Assembly (NCBI RefSeq): GCF_014873495.1
Contig: NZ_JADBGF010000001.1
Span: 8,556,001-8,620,000, forward strand
DNA: 64,000 nucleotides
Origin: Streptomyces stelliscabiei
GTDB taxonomy: Bacteria > Actinomycetota > Actinomycetes > Streptomycetales > Streptomycetaceae
Direction: 5' to 3'
The notes under the pieces are model-generated. The model made no database searches. It was not told the origin of the DNA and saw only the letters and a program-made list of their open reading frames with translations. The translations under genes were made by a program, and so were the position numbers. Shown one piece after another: positions 35,066-43,727 of the stretch (the first letter of the stretch is position 1; each line of letters begins with the position of its first letter).

Positions 35066-35938
35066 GTGATCGACACGTCCTTGCTCGCCGACTCGGCACC
35101 GGTGGCCGGCTTCGACTGGCCGTTCTTCTGGCACTATCTGCTGTCCCCCTCGGGGATCTTCCTGGAAGGGCTGTGGCGCACCGTCTACATCTCGGTCGTC
35201 GCACAGACGCTCGGGGTGCTGCTGGGTCTCGTCATCGCGCTGGCCCAGCGCAGTCGCTTCGCCGCGCTGCGCTGGTGCGGCCGGACGTACGTCTGGCTGA
35301 TCAGGGGCACGCCCCTGCTGGTCCAGCTGGTCCTCGTCTACAACGGCCTCGCGGCGGCGGGCGTCTACCGGTTCGGCGACGTCCAGGTGGGCGGCCTCGT
35401 CCTTCTCGGCGTCGTACAGGCGGCCGTCCTGACGCTCGCGGTGAACGAGGCGGCCTACATGGCCGAGATCATCCGTGCCGCGCTCGACGCCATCGACCGG
35501 GGACAGACCGAGGCGGCGCAGGCCCTCGGTATGACTCCCTCGCTGACCATGCGCGTGGTGCTGCTGCCCCAGGCGCTGCGGATCGTCATTCCGCCGCTGG
35601 GCAACGAGTTCAATCTGATGATGAAGTCGACGTCGCTGCTGTCGGTCATCGGACTGCAGGAGATGTTCCTGACGGCCCAGTCGATCAACTCGGCCACCTT
35701 CAAGACGTTCGAGATCTTCCTCGTGGCCGCGTGCTACTACCTCGCCCTGACGACGATCTGGTCGTTCGTCCAGCGGTTCATCGAGCGCGGACTCGCCGAC
35801 CCCGGGACCGTCCCGCCTCCCGGCCCCTCCCTGCGGGAGCGATTCGTCGGCGGTGGCGGCAGGGGCGGCGGATCCGCACACCGGGAGATCGAGGTGGCGG
35901 GCAAGGAACCCACGCTCACGGGCAAGGAGGCGTACTGA
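35066..35938 (+). CDS. Polar amino-acid ABC transporter permease
   Basis: 290 aa HisM/HisQ-type permease with about five membrane helices. The coupling motif EAAQALGMTPSLTMRVVLLPQALRI is near residue 150, and the N-terminal GLWRTVYISVVAQTLGVLLGLVIAL segment is typical. GTG at 35066 with AGGGAGAGG upstream. The C-terminal 40 residues are a Gly/Pro-rich cytoplasmic tail. Only one permease is present, so it probably forms a homodimer. Confidence 0.9.
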   Translation: MIDTSLLADSAPVAGFDWPFFWHYLLSPSGIFLEGLWRTVYISVVAQTLGVLLGLVIALAQRSRFAALRWCGRTYVWLIRGTPLLVQLVLVYNGLAAAGVYRFGDVQVGGLVLLGVVQAAVLTLAVNEAAYMAEIIRAALDAIDRGQTEAAQALGMTPSLTMRVVLLPQALRIVIPPLGNEFNLMMKSTSLLSVIGLQEMFLTAQSINSATFKTFEIFLVAACYYLALTTIWSFVQRFIERGLADPGTVPPPGPSLRERFVGGGGRGGGSAHREIEVAGKEPTLTGKEAY

Positions 35939-35939
35939 C

Positions 35940-36797
35940 GTGGAACCGATCGCGAGGGCAACAGCGGTGAACGAGCCACACGACCGTGCCACCACGCGAC
36001 GCACGGGCCCGGCCGGACCCGCGGATCCGTCGGCGGTGCTGTCGGCGCGCGGGATGGTCAAGGCGTTCGGCGACGTACGGGTGCTGAACGGTGTCTCCAT
36101 GGACGTCCGGGCCCGCGAGGTGGTGGTCGTCATCGGGCCGTCCGGCTCGGGGAAGACGACGTTTCTGAGGTGCCTCAACCACCTGGAGAGCATCGACGGG
36201 GGAGAGATCCTCGTCCACGGACGCCGGGTCGGATACAAGGACGGCCAGGACCGGCTGGTCGAGGAGCGACCGAGGACCATCGCCGAACGCCGACGCAACA
36301 TCGGCTTCGTCTTCCAGCGCTTCAACCTCTTCCCCCACCTCACGGCCCTGGACAACGTGGCCGTCGCCCCGATGAAGGTCCTCGGCGTGCCGAAGGCCGA
36401 GGCACGAGAACAGGCGCACGCGCTGCTGACCAGGGTCGGCCTCGCGCACAAGGCGTCCTCGCGGCCGTCCGTCCTGTCCGGAGGCCAGCAGCAGAGGGTG
36501 GCCATCGCGCGCGCCCTCGCCATGAAGCCGGAGCTGATGCTGTTCGACGAACCCACGAGCGCGCTCGACCCCGAGATGGTCGGCGAGGTCGTCGCGGTGA
36601 TGAAGGAACTGGTCGAGGACGGCCTGACGATGATCGTCGTCACTCACGAGATGGGTTTCGCACGGTCGGCCGCGGACCGGCTCGTCATGTTCGACCAGGG
36701 GGTGATCCTGGAGGAGGGGACACCCGAGAAGCTCATGACGGACCCCGAACACCAGCGCACGCGCGCGTTCCTGCGGCGCATCGACGGGCACGGCTGA
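35940..36797 (+). CDS. Polar amino-acid ABC transporter ATP-binding protein
   Basis: 285 aa GlnQ/HisP-type ATPase. Walker A GPSGSGKTT near residue 68, signature LSGGQQQRVAIARAL, Walker B LMLFDEPTSALD and switch His in VVTHEMGFAR. GTG at 35940, one base after the permease stop and 9 bases after AAGGAGG; an in-frame GTG at 35967 is a shorter alternative. The last codons (DGHG) fall in a 14-base sequence that is repeated twice more downstream. Confidence 0.9.
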   Translation: MEPIARATAVNEPHDRATTRRTGPAGPADPSAVLSARGMVKAFGDVRVLNGVSMDVRAREVVVVIGPSGSGKTTFLRCLNHLESIDGGEILVHGRRVGYKDGQDRLVEERPRTIAERRRNIGFVFQRFNLFPHLTALDNVAVAPMKVLGVPKAEAREQAHALLTRVGLAHKASSRPSVLSGGQQQRVAIARALAMKPELMLFDEPTSALDPEMVGEVVAVMKELVEDGLTMIVVTHEMGFARSAADRLVMFDQGVILEEGTPEKLMTDPEHQRTRAFLRRIDGHG

Positions 36798-36830
36798 CTG
36801 ACGGGCACGGCTGTACGACGGGCACGGCTG
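36783..36830. repeat. Three tandem copies of the 3' end of the ATPase gene
   Basis: GACGGGCACGGCTG occurs at 36783-36796, 36800-36813 and 36817-36830, a 17-base period. The first copy contains the end of the ATPase reading frame and its stop. It looks like slippage duplication. The rest of the gap to 37086 holds nothing I can name. Confidence 0.8.
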
Positions 36831-37086
36831 TGCGACGGCCTCGCCGGACGGGCGTCCGGGCAGTCGTGAACGATCGGCCGGTCGGTCGGCAGGCGTGGCG
36901 CGACGTGGCGGTTCGGCCGGGCGCGACCTGCCGGTCGGCGTCTTCCTCCCCGCCCGCCGTCACTCGGCCCCGCCTGGCGCGCGTCCCGGCACCGACGCCG
37001 CCCGCGAGATCCGCGGCGACGTCTCCTCGTGGGCGCCCCGGTTTAATCGATGGCTCCGCCCGGGGACGCCCCGCTACCGTCCCCTC

Positions 37087-38184
37087 ATGGCGATGACTCA
37101 TGGCACGTGCACGGACAGGTTCGCCGGAGTGCGCGAGGCGCTGTCGGCCTCGCTGGACGACAAGGACGTGGGCGCGTCGGTCGCCGTGTTCGTGGACGGT
37201 GAGCCGGTGGTCGACCTGTGGGGCGGATACGCCGACGCGGCGCGCACCACACCGTGGGAGCGGGACACGCTCACCCATGTGTGGTCCACCACCAAGACGA
37301 TGACCGCCCTGTGCGTGCTGACGCTCGCCGACCGGGGCGTACTGGACCTGGACGCGCCGGTGGCGACGTACTGGCCCGAGTTCGCGGCGGCGGGCAAGGA
37401 GAACGTACGCGTCAGCCATGTGCTCGCGCACACGGCCGGCCTGCCCCGCTTCGAGGCCCCCACGACGCTGGAGGACCTGTACGACTGGCCGACCGTCACC
37501 TCGCGGCTCGCCGCGCAGGCACCGGCCTGGGAGCCCGGCACCCGGGCCGGCTATCACGCGGTCACCCAGGGATATCTGCTCGGGGAGATCGTCCGCCGGG
37601 TCACCGGCCGCAGCCTCGGCACCTTCCTCGCCGAGGAGGTCACGGGCCCGCTGGGGGCGGACTTCCACATCGGGCTCGCCGCCGGACACGACCACCGGGT
37701 GGCGCCGATCATTCCGCCGCCCTCCTCCCCGCCCCGGAGCGGTCCGCCGCCCAACCCGGAGATCCCGGAGGGCGCCGCCAACACGACCCCCTGGCGCCGC
37801 GCCGAGATCCCGGCCGCGAACGGTCACGGCAACGCCCGCTCGGTCGCCGCCGTGCAGTCGCTGCTGGCCTGCGGTGGCGCGGCACGCGGGGTGCGGCTGC
37901 TGTCGGAGAAGGGGTGCGAGCGGGTTCTGGAGGAACAGTTCGACGGCGTGGACGGCGTCCTGGGCGTGCCGATGCGCTACGGCATGGGTTACGGGCTGAA
38001 CGGCGGCCAACTGCCCAACCCCCGCACCTGTTTCTGGGCCGGCTGGGGCGGCTCGATCGTCCTGGTCGACTTCGACGCCCGGATGTCCGTGGCGTACGTG
38101 ATGAACCAGATGATCGACGAAGGGCTCTCCGACGACCGGGCCTTCATGCTTCTCGCGGCCGTCTACGAGGGCCTGTCGGCCTGA
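37087..38184 (+). CDS. Serine hydrolase, beta-lactamase/esterase (EstB-like) family
   Basis: 365 aa class C beta-lactamase-like fold. The SxxK motif is Ser67-Thr-Thr-Lys70 (STTKTM); a tyrosine motif follows in GTRAGYHAVTQGYLLG, and a C-terminal WAGWGGS segment replaces KTG. No signal peptide, so probably a cytosolic esterase rather than a secreted beta-lactamase. The ATG at 37087 fits the family start, but the ribosome site is weak. It stands alone on its strand and converges on the IclR gene. Confidence 0.88.
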   Translation: MAMTHGTCTDRFAGVREALSASLDDKDVGASVAVFVDGEPVVDLWGGYADAARTTPWERDTLTHVWSTTKTMTALCVLTLADRGVLDLDAPVATYWPEFAAAGKENVRVSHVLAHTAGLPRFEAPTTLEDLYDWPTVTSRLAAQAPAWEPGTRAGYHAVTQGYLLGEIVRRVTGRSLGTFLAEEVTGPLGADFHIGLAAGHDHRVAPIIPPPSSPPRSGPPPNPEIPEGAANTTPWRRAEIPAANGHGNARSVAAVQSLLACGGAARGVRLLSEKGCERVLEEQFDGVDGVLGVPMRYGMGYGLNGGQLPNPRTCFWAGWGGSIVLVDFDARMSVAYVMNQMIDEGLSDDRAFMLLAAVYEGLSA

Positions 38185-38209
38185 GTCCGACGCCCCACCC
38201 GCACACCCC

Positions 38210-39103
38210 TCACGAGGGGTACGAGCCCCGGCCCGGGATCAGTGACCCCCGGCGGGGCTCGTCCGGCTGCCAGCCCAGGGCGCGGGAGATCCCGCGTGCC
38301 GCCACCCGTACCGCGGGCGTCAACACCGGTACCTGGGCACCCGCCTGGGGCACCACGACCGAGACGGCCGCGACGACGCCACCGCCGGGGCCGCGTACCG
38401 GCGCGGCCACCGACAGCGCGTCCTCGGTGACCTGACGACTGCTCACGGCCACGCCCGTGCGCCGCACCTCGGCGAGGACGCGCCGCAACCGGGGCCCGTC
38501 GGTGATCGTGTACGGCGTGAACGAGGCCAACGGCCCCTGACAGTAGGTCTCCTGGGCCACGGTGTCGCCGTGGGCGAGGAGCGCCAGGCCCACCCCGGTG
38601 GCGTGCAGGGGCCAGCGGGCGCCGACCCGGATGTGGACACCGACGGCCGAGCGCCCGGAGAGCCACTCGATGTAGACGACGTCGTCGCCGTCGCGCACCG
38701 CGAGCTGCACGTTCTCGTGCGTGGCCTCGTACAGGTCCTCCAGGTACGGCAGTGCGATCTGGCGCAGCGCGAGCCCGCGCGGGGCGAGCGCGGCCAGCTC
38801 CCACAGGCGCAGGCCGACGTGGTACGTCCCGGAGGCGTCCCGCTCCAGGGCGCCCCACTCGGTGAGCGCGCCGACCAGCCGGTGGGCCGTGGTGAGGGAC
38901 AGCCCGGCCCGGCGGCCGATGTCGCTCAGGGAGAGCGCCGGGTGCTCGTGGTCGAAGGCGGCCAGGACGGCGAGGAGCCGGTCCGGCGCGGAGCGGGCGG
39001 CTCCCGTGGACGCGGGCGCGGCCGTCCGGGGCGCGGTCCCCGGCGGCATCGGCTGCCGGGGCGCGGGCCCCGGCCACGGGAGCGCGTCGGCGGTCATCGG
39101 CAT
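38210..39103 (-). CDS. IclR-family transcriptional regulator
   Basis: 297 aa. A Pro/Ala-rich N-terminal extension of about 35 residues, then the IclR winged helix (LSLSDIGRRAGLSLTTAHRLVGAL) and the GAF-like effector domain (ENVQLAVRDGDDVVYIEWLSG, RWPLHATGVGLALLAH, SSRQVTEDALSVAAPV). ATG at 39103 (or 39097), 4 bases after the MarR stop, so the two regulators form an operon. Probably controls the acyl-CoA gene set starting at 39776. Confidence 0.88.
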   Translation of the reverse strand: MPMTADALPWPGPAPRQPMPPGTAPRTAAPASTGAARSAPDRLLAVLAAFDHEHPALSLSDIGRRAGLSLTTAHRLVGALTEWGALERDASGTYHVGLRLWELAALAPRGLALRQIALPYLEDLYEATHENVQLAVRDGDDVVYIEWLSGRSAVGVHIRVGARWPLHATGVGLALLAHGDTVAQETYCQGPLASFTPYTITDGPRLRRVLAEVRRTGVAVSSRQVTEDALSVAAPVRGPGGGVVAAVSVVVPQAGAQVPVLTPAVRVAARGISRALGWQPDEPRRGSLIPGRGSYPS

Positions 39104-39107
39104 GGCG

Positions 39108-39533
39108 TCACCCCAGTCCGGCCTCGGCGACCTTCTGCAGCAGTACGTGGAGGGTCTCGCGCTCGTCGGCGTCGAGGGGTTCCAACAGCTCGTTCGTGAC
39201 GCGTTGTCCGGCCTCGTCGGTGTCCCGCAGGAAGGCGCGGCCGTTCTCGGTCAGGACGACGATCCGGCTGCGGCGGTCGTCGGGGGCGGGGCGCCGCTCG
39301 GCGAAGCTCAGCTTCTCCAGGTCGTCCACCAGGCCGACGATCGCGCTCGGGTCGTACCCGAGCGACGCGCTCAGCTCACGCTGGAGCGCCCCCGGGGACG
39401 TGGCCAGGAAGCGCAGCAGCGCGTAGTGCCGCAGCCGCAGCCCCGACTCCTGGAGGGAGGAGTTGAACAGCTGCCCGGACCGCATCCCCAGGCGGTACAG
39501 CAGATAACCCGTGTCCGCGTGCAGGGCGCGCAT
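39108..39533 (-). CDS. MarR-family transcriptional regulator
   Basis: 141 aa from the ATG at 39533. Winged-helix core (LRLRHYALLRFLATSPGALQRELSASLGYDPSAIVGLVDDLEKLSFAERRPAPDDRRSRIVVLTENG) is unmistakable. The frame stays open upstream to a GTG at 39713, but that part is compositionally unlike a MarR N-terminus and crosses the promoter of the divergent SDR gene. I therefore use the ATG, although no ribosome site is visible, so the start is uncertain. Divergent from the SDR operon and upstream of iclR. Confidence 0.78.
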   Translation of the reverse strand: MRALHADTGYLLYRLGMRSGQLFNSSLQESGLRLRHYALLRFLATSPGALQRELSASLGYDPSAIVGLVDDLEKLSFAERRPAPDDRRSRIVVLTENGRAFLRDTDEAGQRVTNELLEPLDADERETLHVLLQKVAEAGLG

Positions 39534-39666
39534 CCAGGGCTCGCGCGCGTCGATCGGGGCGGCGTTCTGCGTCTGCTGGCGGGCGATGGCGGGCTCCCGT
39601 GGTCGAGGCCCCGTTGGCAGGGGGCGTGCCGGTGTTCCGCCCCAGCATGACGCAACGCCCGGGGAA

Positions 39667-39704
39667 CAACAACTATTGACGTCAACAACTATTGCTCTTA
39701 GCTT
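39667..39704 (+). promoter_or_regulatory. Promoter of the SDR operon overlapped by a MarR-type operator
   Basis: CAACAACTATTG is repeated exactly at 39667-39678 and 39683-39694, and the junction forms the palindrome TTGACGTCAA (39676-39685). A -35 TTGACG (39676-39681) and a -10 TAGCTT (39699-39704) with a 17-base spacer fall within it. A bound MarR dimer would cover the promoter. Confidence 0.72.
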
Positions 39705-39775
39705 CGATCTCACAGCCGCAGTCGGCGGGCGTTCGTCAGCGCCCGCCGTCGCACCCCCACCGAAGGGATCCCCTC

Positions 39776-40693
39776 GTGCCCAGCATCGATCTCACCGGCA
39801 AGGTCGCCGTCGTCACGGGCAGTGGCCGTGGCCTCGGTCTGGCCTACGCACAGGCCCTCGCCGCCGCCGGCGCCTCCGTCGTCGTCAACGACATCGACGA
39901 GGCCGTGGCCGAAGCGGCCGTGAAGTCCCTCACCGAGGCGGGCGGCAGGGCCGTGGCCGAGGTGGTCCCGGTCGGCACGACCGAGGCGGCCGACCGGCTG
40001 GTGGGACGCGCGGTGGAGGAGTTCGGGCGGCTCGACATCCTGGTCACCAACGCGGGCATCCTGCGCGACAAGGTGCTGTGGAAGATGTCCGACGACGACT
40101 TCGACGCGGTGATCACCACCCACCTCAAGGGCACCTTCACCTGCGCCCGCGCCGCCGCGATCCGCATGCGCGAGCAGGGCGAGGGCGGCTCCCTGATCCT
40201 CGTCGGCTCCCCGGCCGGCCAGCGCGGCAACTTCGGCCAGACGAACTACGCCGCCGCCAAGGCCGGCATCGCGGCCTTCGCCCGTACCTGGGCCATGGAG
40301 CTGGGCCGCGCGAACATCACCGTCAACGCCATCGTCCCGGTCGCCGCCACCGCGATGACCGAGACCATCCCGGTCTTCGCCCCGTACGTCGAGGCGCTGC
40401 GCGAGGGCAAGCCGTTCCCGGACTTCCTGCGCAAGGGCGAGGGTTTCGGCACCCCCGAGGACTGCGCGGCCCTGGTCCCCTTCCTCGCCTCCGAGGCGGC
40501 GCGCGGTGTCACCGGCCAGGCCATCGGCATCGGCGGCGACAAGGTGGCACTCTGGTCGCACCCGCAGGAGATCAAGGCGGCGTACGCGAACGGCGGCTGG
40601 ACCCCCGAGGCCCTGGCCGACGTGTGGCCGACCTCCCTGGGCGCCGAACCGCAGACCGTGGGCGTCCCCGCCCCGAAGATCCCGGAGGCGTGA
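39776..40693 (+). CDS. Short-chain dehydrogenase, MFE-2-like 3-hydroxyacyl-CoA dehydrogenase type
   Basis: 305 aa SDR. Cofactor motif GSGRGLGLAYA, NAGILRDKVLWKM and the catalytic Tyr/Lys in GQTNYAAAKAG. The NAGILRD...M block is typical of the (3R)-hydroxyacyl-CoA dehydrogenase domain of multifunctional enzyme 2. A R-specific MaoC hydratase is encoded three genes downstream, which fits a beta-oxidation-like pair. GTG start with GAAGGGA. The stop overlaps the next gene by one base. Confidence 0.87.
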   Translation: MPSIDLTGKVAVVTGSGRGLGLAYAQALAAAGASVVVNDIDEAVAEAAVKSLTEAGGRAVAEVVPVGTTEAADRLVGRAVEEFGRLDILVTNAGILRDKVLWKMSDDDFDAVITTHLKGTFTCARAAAIRMREQGEGGSLILVGSPAGQRGNFGQTNYAAAKAGIAAFARTWAMELGRANITVNAIVPVAATAMTETIPVFAPYVEALREGKPFPDFLRKGEGFGTPEDCAALVPFLASEAARGVTGQAIGIGGDKVALWSHPQEIKAAYANGGWTPEALADVWPTSLGAEPQTVGVPAPKIPEA

Positions 40694-41589
40694 TGAGTGC
40701 CGCGGAACCCGTCATGAACGTGGACGAGCTGGTCGCGATCGACGTCCACACCCACGCCGAGGTGTCCTCCAAGGGCAACGCCTCCCTGGCCGACGACCTG
40801 CACGACGCCTCCTCGGCGTACTTCAAGGTCGAGGGCAAGCGGAAGCCGACCCTGGAGGAGACGGCCGCCTACTACCGCGAGCGGAGGATGGCAGCCGTGA
40901 TCTTCACGGTCGACGCCGAGTCCGCGACCGGCACCGAGCCCGTCCCCAACGAGGAGGTCGCCGAGGCGGCCGCCGCCAACGCGGACGTGCTGATCCCCTT
41001 CGCCTCCATCGACCCCTTCCGCGGGAAGGCCGGCGTGAAGCGGGCCCGCCGGCTGGTCGAGGAGTACGGGGTGAAGGGGTTCAAGTTCCACCCCAGCATC
41101 CAGGGCTTCTTCCCCAACGACCGCTCGGTGGCCTACGACCTGTACGAGGTCATCGAGGAGACGGGCACGATCGCCCTCTTCCACACCGGTCAGACGGGCA
41201 TCGGGGCCGGGGTACCGGGCGGCGGCGGCATCCGCCTGAAGTACTCCAACCCGCTGCACGTCGACGACGTGGCCGCCGACTTCCCGCACCTCAAGATCAT
41301 CCTGGCGCACCCGTCCTTCCCCTGGCAGGACGAGGCGCTGGCGGTCGCCACGCACAAGCCGGGCGTGCACATCGACCTGTCCGGCTGGTCGCCGAAGTAC
41401 TTCCCGCCGCAGCTCGTGCAGTACGCGAACACCCTGCTCAAGGACAAGGTCCTCTTCGGCTCCGACTACCCCGTCCTCACCCCCGACCGCTGGCTCGCGG
41501 ACTTCGCGAAGCTGCCGATCAAGGACGAGGTCAGGCCGAAGATCCTGAAGGAGAACGCCGCCCGGCTGCTCGGACTGACGAAGCCATGA
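40693..41589 (+). CDS. Amidohydrolase_2-family metal-dependent hydrolase/decarboxylase
   Basis: 298 aa TIM barrel. Metal-site motifs in order: HTH in AIDVHTHAE (about residue 19), GVKGFKFHPSIQGF, FHTGQTG, LAHPSFPWQDEAL and FGSDYPVLTPDRW. The family includes decarboxylases (ACMSD type) and C-C or lactone hydrolases. The insert SSKGNASLADDLHDASSAYF after the first motif is not one I can assign. ATG overlaps the SDR stop; GGAGG is 5 bases upstream. Substrate unknown; it should act on an intermediate of the adjacent CoA pathway. Confidence 0.83.
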   Translation: MSAAEPVMNVDELVAIDVHTHAEVSSKGNASLADDLHDASSAYFKVEGKRKPTLEETAAYYRERRMAAVIFTVDAESATGTEPVPNEEVAEAAAANADVLIPFASIDPFRGKAGVKRARRLVEEYGVKGFKFHPSIQGFFPNDRSVAYDLYEVIEETGTIALFHTGQTGIGAGVPGGGGIRLKYSNPLHVDDVAADFPHLKIILAHPSFPWQDEALAVATHKPGVHIDLSGWSPKYFPPQLVQYANTLLKDKVLFGSDYPVLTPDRWLADFAKLPIKDEVRPKILKENAARLLGLTKP

Positions 41590-41665
41590 CCGTGGCCGTC
41601 ACGACGAAGCCATGACGAGACCGTGAGGGACACCCCCATGTGCAACGACGGACAGGGGCACAGAC

Positions 41666-43174
41666 ATGCGCAATGAGGGACTGGGATCCTGGCCCGCCCG
41701 CCGTGCCCGCAAGACCCCCCGGCGCACCGCGCTGATCCACGGCGACACGAGCCTCACCTACAAAGAGCTGTACGAGCGCACCACGCGCCTCGCCCACGCC
41801 CTGCGCGCCTTCGGCGTGCGCCGCGGCGACCGCGTCGCCTACCTGGGGTCCAACCACCCCTCGTACCTGGAGACGCTGTTCGCCGCCGGCACCCTCGGCG
41901 CGGTCTTCGTCCCGCTCAACACCCGCCTCGCGGGCCCCGAGATCGCCTACCAGCTGGCGGACTCCGGGGCCAAGGCACTGGTGTACGGGCCCGCTTTCAC
42001 CGGGCTCGTCGCCGGACTGCCCGGCGACGGCACCGACGTGCGGACGTTCCTGGAGACCGGCGCGGAGTACGAGGCGCTCCTCGCCGGGGCCGAGACCGAG
42101 CCGATCGACCAGCCCGTCACCGCCGACGACACCTGCATCATCATGTACACCTCGGGGACGACGGGCCGCCCCAAGGGCGCGATGCTCACCCACGGCAACA
42201 TCATCTGGAACGCCGTCAACGTGCTCGTCGACCAGGACGTCATCACCGACGAACGCGCTCTCGTCTCCGCCCCGTTGTTCCACACGGCCGGGCTGAACAT
42301 GCTCACCCTGCCCGTGCTGCTCAAGGGCGGCACCTGCGTCCTGGTCGAGTCCTTCGTCCCGGACGCCACCTTCGACCTGATCGAGCGCCACCGGATCACG
42401 TTCATGTTCGGCGTGCCGACCATGTTCGATCAGATCGCCCGGCACCCCCGCTGGGCCGACGCCGACCTGTCGTCGCTCAGGATGCTGTCCTGCGGCGGTT
42501 CCCCGGTGCCGACCCCGCTCATCGCCCGCTTCCAGGAGCGCGGACTCACCTTCCTCCAGGGCTACGGCATGACGGAGGCGGCCCCCGGCACGCTCTTCCT
42601 CGACGCCGAGCACGCCGTCAGCAAGGCGGGCTCGGCGGGTGTGCCGCACTTCTTCAGCGATGTGCGGGTCGTACGGCCGGACATGACGCCGGTCGACATC
42701 GACGAGCCCGGCGAGGTCGTGGTCCGCGGACCGCACGTCATGCCCGGCTACTGGGGCCTGCCCGAGGAGACGGCCGCCGTCTTCGCCGACGGCTGGTTCC
42801 GCAGCGGGGACGCCGCCCGCGTCGACGAGGACGGCTACGTCTTCATCGTCGACCGCATCAAGGACATGATCATCTCCGGTGGCGAGAACATCTACCCAGC
42901 CGAGATCGAGGACCAGCTCCTCGCCCACCCCGACATCGTCGAGTGCGCGGTCATCGGCATCCCCGACGACAAGTGGGGCGAGGTGCCGCGCGCGGTCGTC
43001 GTCCCGCGCGAGGGCCGCGCCCTGGACGCCGACGAGGTACTGGCCTCCCTGGCCGGGCGGCTCGCCAAGTACAAGATCCCGAAGTCGGTGGTGATCGCGG
43101 AGGAGCTTCCGCGCACCGCCTCCGGAAAGCTCCTCAAGGCCCGGGTGCGCAAGCGCTACGGGACCGACTCCTAG
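41666..43174 (+). CDS. AMP-forming acyl-CoA synthetase
   Basis: 502 aa ANL-superfamily ligase. P-loop MYTSGTTGRPKGAM near residue 157, GYGMTEAAPG, the hinge region DRIKDMIISGGENIYPAEIED and the catalytic Lys in RTASGKLLKAR. It activates a carboxylic acid to its CoA thioester. Size and motifs suggest a medium-chain, aromatic or cyclic acid. Located 76 bases after the amidohydrolase and 30 before maoC, same strand, so part of the operon. Confidence 0.9.
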   Translation: MRNEGLGSWPARRARKTPRRTALIHGDTSLTYKELYERTTRLAHALRAFGVRRGDRVAYLGSNHPSYLETLFAAGTLGAVFVPLNTRLAGPEIAYQLADSGAKALVYGPAFTGLVAGLPGDGTDVRTFLETGAEYEALLAGAETEPIDQPVTADDTCIIMYTSGTTGRPKGAMLTHGNIIWNAVNVLVDQDVITDERALVSAPLFHTAGLNMLTLPVLLKGGTCVLVESFVPDATFDLIERHRITFMFGVPTMFDQIARHPRWADADLSSLRMLSCGGSPVPTPLIARFQERGLTFLQGYGMTEAAPGTLFLDAEHAVSKAGSAGVPHFFSDVRVVRPDMTPVDIDEPGEVVVRGPHVMPGYWGLPEETAAVFADGWFRSGDAARVDEDGYVFIVDRIKDMIISGGENIYPAEIEDQLLAHPDIVECAVIGIPDDKWGEVPRAVVVPREGRALDADEVLASLAGRLAKYKIPKSVVIAEELPRTASGKLLKARVRKRYGTDS

Positions 43175-43204
43175 ACGCACCCACTCCCAGACAAGGAACG
43201 CCCC

Positions 43205-43660
43205 ATGAGCATCACCGTGAACGGCATCGACGAGCTGAAGAAGCTCGCGGGCAGCGACCTCGGCACCAGCGAGTGGATCGAGGTCACCCAGGAGCGCATC
43301 GACACCTTCGCCGACGCGACCGGGGACCACCAGTGGATCCACGTCGACCCCGAGAAGGCGGCCGAGGGCCCCTTCGGCGCGCCGATCGCCCACGGCTACC
43401 TGACCCTGTCGCTGTTCATCCCGCTGTTCACCGAACTGCTGGACGTCGAGGGTGTGTCGACGAAGGTCAACTACGGCCTGAACAAGGTGCGGTTCCCCTC
43501 GCCGGTCAAGGTCGGGTCCAAGATCCGCCTCGTCGGCAGGCTGGCGTCGGTGGAGGACGTGCCGGGCGGGGTGCAGATCACCGTCGACGGCACGATCGAG
43601 ATCGAGGGCGCGGCCAAGCCGGCGGCCGTGCTGCAGAGCCTGTCCAGGTTCTACGCGTAG
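43205..43660 (+). CDS. MaoC-like (R)-specific enoyl-CoA hydratase
   Basis: 151 aa hot-dog-fold protein. The hydratase-2 active-site motif is intact: DATGDHQWIHVDPEKA with catalytic Asp and His, followed by GPFGAPIAHGYLTLSL. It hydrates trans-2-enoyl-CoA to (3R)-hydroxyacyl-CoA, the substrate expected for the SDR of this operon. ATG with AAGGA. Followed by a bidirectional hairpin. Confidence 0.9.
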   Translation: MSITVNGIDELKKLAGSDLGTSEWIEVTQERIDTFADATGDHQWIHVDPEKAAEGPFGAPIAHGYLTLSLFIPLFTELLDVEGVSTKVNYGLNKVRFPSPVKVGSKIRLVGRLASVEDVPGGVQITVDGTIEIEGAAKPAAVLQSLSRFYA

Positions 43661-43665
43661 GGGAT

Positions 43666-43708
43666 CGTGGGGAACCGTGGGACCGTCGTGGCGGCGCGGT
43701 TCCCCACG
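43666..43708. terminator. Bidirectional hairpin after maoC
   Basis: CGTGGGGAACCG (43666-43677) and CGGTTCCCCACG (43697-43708) form a perfect 12-bp stem with a 19-base loop between two convergent stop codons. Confidence 0.7.
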
Positions 43709-43727
43709 CCCTGTCAGGCCCTGGCCT

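Noticed and set aside
37087..38184. Serine hydrolase considered as an antibiotic-resistance beta-lactamase
   Set aside because: It lacks a signal peptide and the KTG motif, and fits EstB-type esterases better.
39534..39713. N-terminal extension of the MarR protein from a GTG at 39713
   Set aside because: It would translate through the divergent SDR promoter and operator, and it has no resemblance to MarR N-termini.
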